64,000 bases of DNA from Pardosa pseudoannulata (Eukaryota > Arthropoda > Arachnida > Araneae > Lycosidae), in the NCBI GenBank assembly GCA_032207245.1, contig CM063507.1, forward strand, positions 90,865,437-90,929,436, given 5' to 3'. The notes under the pieces were generated by a model. It was given only the letters and a program-made list of their open reading frames with translations, searched no databases and was not told the origin of the DNA. A program made the translations under genes and the position numbers. Below are positions 40,201 through 49,100 of the stretch, one piece after another (position 1 is the first letter of the stretch; each line of letters begins with the position of its first letter).

Positions 40201-43147
40201 AATTCTAGGTATACAAATACCACCGTAATTCTAGTGTTTTAATGGAGCTGTATTTATGCAGAACTTCGGTTTACTGGCAGACTGAAAAAAACCGCCTCAG
40301 ATTGTAAGATTAAGTTATATACCGATAGTTCGAAAGTAACCAATAATTCGACACGAATAACTCTAATAGTCGGTAAAACAAAACTTAAAATATACAAGAT
40401 AAGTAACCGGATATTTTAAAACCATATTCATCTTTGTATACAATTATTCACAACACTCTTCATCGTATCGAGACCGTGGAACCGCCAGTTTTGGGGTTTG
40501 CCGAACGTCTGCACAAGATTAAAAATTGCTAAGCAAGAATTTCAATACATGCTTATCAAGAATTGGTGGACATAGCAAATCAAACTTGCTAGTCCCGATG
40601 AATATGGTCCCGAAACCGAATGAAGCTAATTTCCTTATGACAGGTGACTATAGAGTTGACAAACAAACTCTGGTAAGAAATATTTTTCCGAAATTGATTT
40701 GGGTCGTTCTTATCACCCTATCCCTGTTCACGGAGATGACATACCAAAAAACTAAATAATAACAGCCTTAGGTTTGTTTGAGTTTCCATTTCTTCCATTT
40801 AGTTTGTGCAACGCACCTCAATCATTCCAAAAATTCATTTCTGAAGTTTTTCAGGACCTAATTTTCACATTAGCTTATTTAGACGATTTCTTGATCGCGA
40901 AATCTGGAGAAACTGAACATATTTTAGATTTAGAAATGTTATTCTATAGACTGAGTACGGTATCAAACTAAATGAATTTTTGAAGTGGATGAATTGCCTT
41001 TTTAGGTTACCTGGTTAATGAGCACGTATTAAGCCTCTTTCGGAAAAAGGTAAAATCAATTTTAAACTACGAAAGATGCAAAACCATAAAAGTTGACACG
41101 TTTGCCTAAAACCATTAAACTCTTACCGTTGAAATATAACTTTTTGATTTGGGTCGTGCTTATCACCATATCCCTTTTCACGGAGGTGACATACCTAAAA
41201 AACTAAAATAACAGCCTTAGTTTGTTTGCGTTTCAATTTAGTTTGTGTAACTCAGCTCAATTATTCCAACGATTTATTCCTGAAGTAATTCATTGCCTAA
41301 GTTTTACTTTTGTTTATTTAGACATCTTGGTCACGAATTATTGGGAAACCGAACATCTTTACACTTAAAAATGTTATTCCATTGTGTACGGTATCAGACT
41401 CACATAAAATAGGTTTTTATAGTTACTGAATTGCCTTTTTTCGTTACCCGGTTAAAGGAGCACGTATTACGCGCTTTCGTAAAAAGTAAAACCAATTTTA
41501 AACTACGAACAATCCAAAACCATACGAGTTAAAGTTTTTTTATAGGACTATTAAACTATTACCGTTGAAATTTCCTTTATAGTATTTACAAGAAACGTTA
41601 AATAACTTTCTAAAGAAAGGTAAAAATAAAAATACCTAGGATTGAAGAAACTGTTAATGCCTCTAAAAAGTTCAATTAACGAATTGTTTATGCAGCATTA
41701 TTGTTGCATCCGAAGCCCGATTCTAATTGTTTTTTTTTTTTTAGAAGCTAGCGATATATCTAATGGAGGTACTCTGAAGCAAAGTAACGGAGGAGACAGA
41801 AGTGGTTTGATAGTGTATCCTAATTAAATCATTGTTTCATGTGTATAAATTTAGTGAGAGAAAACCTTTGAAATTAGAATGAGACCTTGATCTCGGCCTT
41901 CACATTTGAATCGTCGTTTAGAAAGTACGTATAAATCGTGGAGCATTTACATCGTTTTGTCGGCGTTAAGAATTCGGCGGGCAATCTCAGTTCCACACTG
42001 TAGACTAGCTGAACAATCGATTGATATTCTTCTTTGAAAACTGTATGGAGTCCAAACAGGACTAACAGAAGTACGTCAATCCATCGCTCAGTAAGGCAAG
42101 ATTTTAAGGCAGTTTTAAGGCTACGATGCTAATATTCTACTAAACCATTCGTCTATGGATGAAATACTATCGTGTGAATCACTTGAACCTACTACCCAGC
42201 AAGAGAGCGAAAGAGGTGGAATTCGAATTGACGTTCTTAATGACGTCGTAATCATTTGGGGAACAGTATCGAGCTACCAATGCGAGAAAAAGGATTTAAG
42301 TCGAGTAAAGTAACGATACATCGATTAGTAATTTCTTTGGGTCTTTACCATTTCATTCTGAAAAATTGTCTAAACTTCAGCAAAAAGGACCAGATTTTGA
42401 TCAGAAATTACATGCTATATATATGTCTGGATTAAATACATGTTGAAAGATCGTGTTTATAATTTTTATTAATTACCGACCTCTCATGTATGTGTTTGAT
42501 CAGCATGATGACAAATTTTATCCCAAAACTTTTGATGCAAAAATATTAATGTTTTAAAAAATTAAATATTTTTTTTAAAAACTTCTTGAAATTTTTAAAA
42601 TAAACTGATTTAACAGATTTATAGTTCTGATTTAAATTTCTTATTACTGTTATAAGTGTTAACATTTTCGCTCTTTAACTTTTCAAATATTAAAATCTTC
42701 TACACTAGGCTGTGCTTGATTTCAAAGGTATCTAATATTTTATTAAAAAGTTGTATTGACACTTACAGTGTAATCTTAAGGAAATTTGACTGTTTTTTCT
42801 TGTACATATAAAAATACACATATAAAATGCAATATATTTATAAAAATAATTGTATGTAATATAGGAGTAATTGCTTAGTCCATGTATGATATTTTTCACT
42901 ACATACATTATAGAATATATATATAAATATTTAACACTATTGTTTGAAACTTTAAGACAGCGTTTTAAAATTGAAAATAAGAGTTCTATGACTATTGATA
43001 CGCATAACTGGTGATTTATAATAAGTCATTTTAGCTTCATTTGGTGATTCCCGCATCATGCAAACTGATAAGATTTAAAGTATAAAACTTCTTACCATGG
43101 AAGCTAAAAAAAATTTAAAACCATTTTACAATGTATATCAAATATGC

Positions 43148-43178
<31 letters not shown>

Positions 43179-46100
43179 GAATAGCTCAACACTAAACATA
43201 ACTTAATACATATATATTTCTACCGTAACCGGTCAAATGACCGGACTTTATTTTTTCTGATTATAAATGTATGAAATATGGAAATTGGAAGGAAATAGAC
43301 AAATAAACTATTATAACTAAACAAAATTTTATAGTGTAAATTTTTATGTATTTCAAACACAAAGAATAAGAATTTATAATTCATTTCCCATAGCCTTTTT
43401 TACATAAACCTTATGGGTCGTTTGACCGGTTACATGGTATGTTTAGTGTAATATCTTTAATATTTTCAGGTCGATACACCAAATAATGAAGAGAATTACT
43501 GACAAGTATCGTAAGTATGAATCAATAGCATGTATGTGTTCAAAATATGTGTTTTAGAATAACGATACCATTCTAGTCGATTTGTTATATAATCACGTGA
43601 TTAAAACGAGAAAGTATGAAGCATCACTGTCCCACCAGTCAACTGACAGGTCGTGTTTAGTAAGAGCAGTTATAAACATTTAGTTAAATGACGTTGAAGA
43701 AAGACACTTCCAGAAATGTTTAAGGTGTCACATATTCATCAGTAATTCGGAAAATAAAAATTTAAGAGCCAATTGTTAGCCTATAAAATGCCTCAAACAG
43801 AAGATAGTATTTTTAAAATACATAACATAGAATTTGCATAAAAATGTAATTTGAGAAGAAAATTAAATATACAAAGCATAATATAGATATTTATGTGGAA
43901 CTTTACGAGTAGTAGAGGCCATATTTAACTTAGGCAGTAATAAAGGATTGGTTGGGAGCACTACGGTCTACATTTTTGCAACTCGAGGGCTAATGAGACC
44001 GAGACCTACTGCTTAACCATTTAACAGTTTCATTTTTTTGCAGAACTCGGTTAAAAAACGTCACATTTTTTATTGCATTTTTTTTTTGTTCTTTTTACAT
44101 TTTTAGGTGAAGATACGTTATTAAAATTAACATTTTTAATATTTTTAAGCATTTATTACAACTTTTTTTTCTTTCTATGAAAACATCATAGAACTGAAGT
44201 TTACCTTTGGTCTCATCGATATCCAATTTAATTTTTGGAATTCCAGTGAAAGCAAATCTAGGAGGCGGATCCGAAGGATTATCAGAATTTCAAAAAATTT
44301 TCTTTCTTAACTGATTCTATCTGTACTACTAACAGTCCCTACTATCCAGGTCATCTAGTAAACATTCGCTACTATCATTTACAGATAATTCAGTTTCTGA
44401 TTCCGAGTCACAGTTCAAATCTCAAGAAATGAGCTCCATAAGCTCTGAATTATCCATTATTTGAAAGTAAAAATATGATATTCAACTCTTACATCAATAA
44501 AATTATCAGGCGGTTAGTAAAATATAACCAGAAAGCTATGCACTGAAAGATAACAATTCATCTTCTGATCAAAACATGCGAAAAAACCCTCGCTTTTGAA
44601 CCAATCAGAGTAAAAAATACAATAAATTGCAAACTATCATTTACTGGACAAATATACGAATAATTTGTTACTAAAATTGGAAAAAAATACGACCGAAACA
44701 GTGAAAGCTAAATAGAAATCAGATTGCCCGTATACCGTAAAGGCAAATCAGTAAAGGCCCGAAAGCCGTACGGGCAAAACAGGGAAGGGGCTACGAACAT
44801 CCATGCCCCAGTGGGACACGAACGTATGAACTCCAGTTCCAAATTTCAGTGCCCTAACCATTCAGCCATCGTTCGGCACAGCAGTAATAAAGGAAACAGC
44901 ATAAGGTTATATAGTTATAAACAGGGTTCCTACTGTTACCAGGACAAAAACCTATAGATATGACTTGATGAAATTCAGTTACTGCTTTCTAATATTTTGT
45001 TTTATATATAGTTGTTTTGCAATGCACTGAAAAACACGGTTTTGGAACACACCTAAAAAGTTTTCAAACTCAAGTTTTACTGTTCATGTATACTACAATA
45101 TCAATCCACAATATAAAATAAAGCCTAAAAGATTAATACTGTGAAGCTGGATACCTACTAATATTACATTATAATGAAGATTATAATAAACAGATGAAAA
45201 CTGTATTAGCAATAAAAAGATATTAAGTAAATTGTAACTGATAAATACTTTGGGTGTTACAGGTGTTTATAGATGTCCTATTGGAGAAATTTAAAGCAAT
45301 GTAATGTAAATCTACACAATGCAATAAAAAGTAAATCGTTTTTACTATTAACAATTTACAAAATGTAGCACATACTGTCACGACTTGGTAGTAATGTACA
45401 TTTAGTTATTACAAATTGCTGTATTGGTTTTCATCCCCCTTCAAAAAAACTGATTAATAAATTGACTGATGCAGTTTCATCAAAGCGAACTGTCTAAATA
45501 CTCTTATTGCATTTTCAAGTTTAGCACTAGAATTACTGTGGTCTTTGTATACCTAGATTTATGGAATTTGTCCTTTTGACCCCTTGATAAGATATCGACA
45601 TATTTCTATGATATATTTGAGAAAAAATAAAATAACTCAAACTATGACAACTACAGTTTTTTTTTTTTTTAATATACACAATTTGCAGGTATGTAGGATC
45701 AATTAAACGATTTACTACGTTCTCTCTTAAACTTTAATCACTTGGTCTCATTTCATCTTTTCCTAAATATGGAAATCCGTTTAATAAGTATTTTGTCCTA
45801 ACTTTTACTTCTAGCCAACGTTTTATTCCTAATTTATCAAGCTTGATAGGCATATACTGCAAAAAACGGCATCTTGTTTTTGTAGGGAATAACTGTTCCT
45901 CTAACGTAATATTTTCATTTGGTTTGAAGCAAAGCTTACAGTTTTCTATTAAACTATTCCATACCTCGGATCTTAGTGTAAATTTATCACACTACAAACG
46001 TGAAGACCTTGTTAGTTTTTTTTTTCAAAAAGGAAGAAATTTCATAATTTCCGGAAACCTATCTCTACTCATAGTTTCATGAAAAAACTTTGGTCCCCAA

Positions 46101-49100
46101 GTCTTTGACCACAAACTAAGAATGGGTAAGCCCTTGGCGGCTAATGCCCCCTTACGTACAACAACGCTATGAATGCTTCCAGTTTTGCTAATAAAATAGT
46201 GAAAGAGTCATTATGAAGTTTACACTTGTCTTCAACATCAGTATATAGCCTGCCGTATTTCTATAATCATTTGTTAGGGCTAAAATAAAAATACAATTTA
46301 CTTGAAATCTTTACTTTTTCTTAAATCACAATGATTTAGGAAAGGTCAAGAAAGGATGAAGATATTTGCAAAAAAAATAGAAGAGCTGTCAGAAATAAAA
46401 GTTCGCTAGGTGTCAAAATGACCCCTTCCGTAATTCTAGTGTTAACTATTTAGTATGAACTAACAATTTAAAAAGAAAATTTATTCTATGAAGTTACCTT
46501 TTAATAGTGAAACAAAATATTATAGGAAAGCACATTGCACTTGGTATAATCAAATACTATAGAATATAAAATGCAAGTAGTTATCAAATAGTTTGGGTAA
46601 TCATAGTATTATAAAAAGGTGCTGTAATATATGTATAAGTGAATAAAAAAGCCAAAATTAGTTTTGGTATCATTTCATACTAAAAAGAGTTTTTCACAAA
46701 TAATTTTAAAGACCTTTTCCTCATTTAAAATAAATAGGAGTTTCAAATGAAAGTTCATTTGAACTTCCAAATACTGTACGAACTTTGTATAATCCAATTT
46801 TTGAGGAATTCATAATTTTTGTATTTAATGTATTATAAAAAATACAATAGAAAAATAAAAATTATGTTATTCCAATCTAGCATAATATTAGGATTTTATT
46901 AAATTATTGTTCGTAGTGATCAATTTAATAAAATATTAATACAAAAACTAGCTTCCATGAAGGCTGCACAAGATACTTGCTGAAGCCACTTTAGGTTGAA
47001 TGGTTCCTCCCCCCCCCCTAGGGATCGACAATTTGATACAGATAACGTACTCTAATACTTTGAAGCAGATTATTGGGGGGTTGAGCTACCATTATAAAAT
47101 TTCTATGTTTCTAACATATTACAAACCATAATAAGTTACGTGTCAAAGGCAGTCTTGACAATTAGGATTCGAACTATGATCAAAATATAACATGAGTACA
47201 TTACATATAGATTTGGTTTGGTTTGGTTTGGTTTGCTACGGTTTACTGTTTTGCACACGAGGGCTAATGAGACCGGTATCTACGGCTTAAAGCCGATTCC
47301 GAACGGCTATGAACGTCCATGCCATGCTGGGATTCCAACCCACGAACTCCGGTACCGACTATCAGCGCCCTAACCAATCGGCCAGTGTTCGGCCATATAG
47401 ATTTGGAATATCTAAATATGGTCATAACATATTGTTTGATTTTTCCAACATCTTTTAAATTTATGACTTTAAGACATTAGGTAACACTGTATATTTAATA
47501 TTTTTTAAAGATTTTCCATAATTGTAAAAATTTAAAATTCCTATAATAATAACTACTTAAGTCTACTTTATAACTACCAAATAGATTTTAAAAAGGCAGA
47601 GGAAAAACATGTCACAAAACTGTGAAAATAGGTAATTATCTAAAAGAAAATTCAACACTAACTTTAAAAATTTAGAACAGGCATACGAGAGAGATTATTT
47701 ATTAAATAGCTAGCTTATTATTTTAAACAACAAAATATATTCAAAGTTAAAGTGTATTTGCAATAAATAGATATTAAGTAAAACTAATTCTTAAAAAATT
47801 TGGATGTTGCAGGTATTTTTAGATGTCCGAGTGGGAAATTTAATATAATGATATCTAAAGCTATGTAATGCAATAAAAAAGTAAATTTTTACTATTGATA
47901 ATTTACAAAAAAGTAGCACTTATTGTCACGACTTCGTAGTAATGCATGTTTAGTTATTACAATTTGCTGTATTGGTTTTTTCCCCCCCCCAAAAAAAAAA
48001 AAAATAATGAATACATTGACTGATGCAGCTTTACCAGAGTGAACTATCTGACTACACTTATTGCATTTTCAAGTTTAACTGTTTTAGTATATTACAGTAT
48101 GAACTAACAATTTAAAATAAAGAAAATTTATTCTATGAAGTTAGTTACCTTTTAATTGTAAAAAAAAATATAGGAAAACTCATTGTACTTGCTATAAGCA
48201 GATATTATAGAAAATGAAATGAAAGTAATTATCAAACAGCTTTGGTATTAATAGTATTAAAAAACTGTTCGAATTATAATTGAATAAAAAGCCAAAAAAG
48301 AGTTGATATTTTATATCAAAAAGGGGATTTCATAAACAATTTTAAAGACTTTCTACATTTAAAATAAATTGAAATTTTAAAGCACTTTCAAATACTGTAC
48401 GAACTTTGTGTAGATTCAAATTTTGAGGAATTGATAGTTTTTGCATTTAATGCATTATTTTTATAAAAAAATACTATAAAAATATAAAATTAAGTGAATA
48501 AAATCTAGCATAGCATAATATTAGATTAGAGTGCAGTGATCAATGTAATAATACAATATATCAATAAAATATATTAATACAAAAGGTAACTTTTATGTAG
48601 GTTGCACAAGAAACTTTAAATTGCATGGTTTCTTCCCACGGGGATCGACAATTCGGTACAAATGTCGTATACTAATACTTTGAATGCAGTTTATTGGGTG
48701 GTTGAGCAACCGTCAAAAAATTTCTATATTTCCACGATATTACAAACTTTAATGATAAGTTAGAGTTAAAAGGCAGTCTTGCCAATTTGTATTCGAAATA
48801 TGATCAAAATATAACATGAGTACATAACGTATAGACCTGAAGTATTTAAATACGGCCATAAAATTTTATTTAAGTTTTACAACATCTTTTACATTTATAA
48901 CTTTAGGACATTTAGACATTAGGTAACGCTATAAATAGGATAATTTTTAAATATTTTCCATAATTGTAAAAATTTCGAGTTCCTGTAATTATAACTACTT
49001 AAGGCTACTAAATAACTATTAAATAAATGGAAAAAAGCAGAGGAAAAACAAGTCACAAAAATGTTAAAATAGGTAATTATCAAAAAGGAAACTGAACACT

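Larger units (their letters stand above)
45190..47690. repeat. Segmental duplication, copy A
   Basis: Blocks such as aataaaaagatattaagtaaa, gtcacgacttggtagtaatg, tatgaactaacaatttaaa, ctttgtataatccaattttt and aacatgagtacatta recur in the same order at 47750-49150. Copy A has two later insertions that copy B lacks (45525-46441 and 47217-47393). Divergence is substantial, so the duplication is old. Confidence 0.85.
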
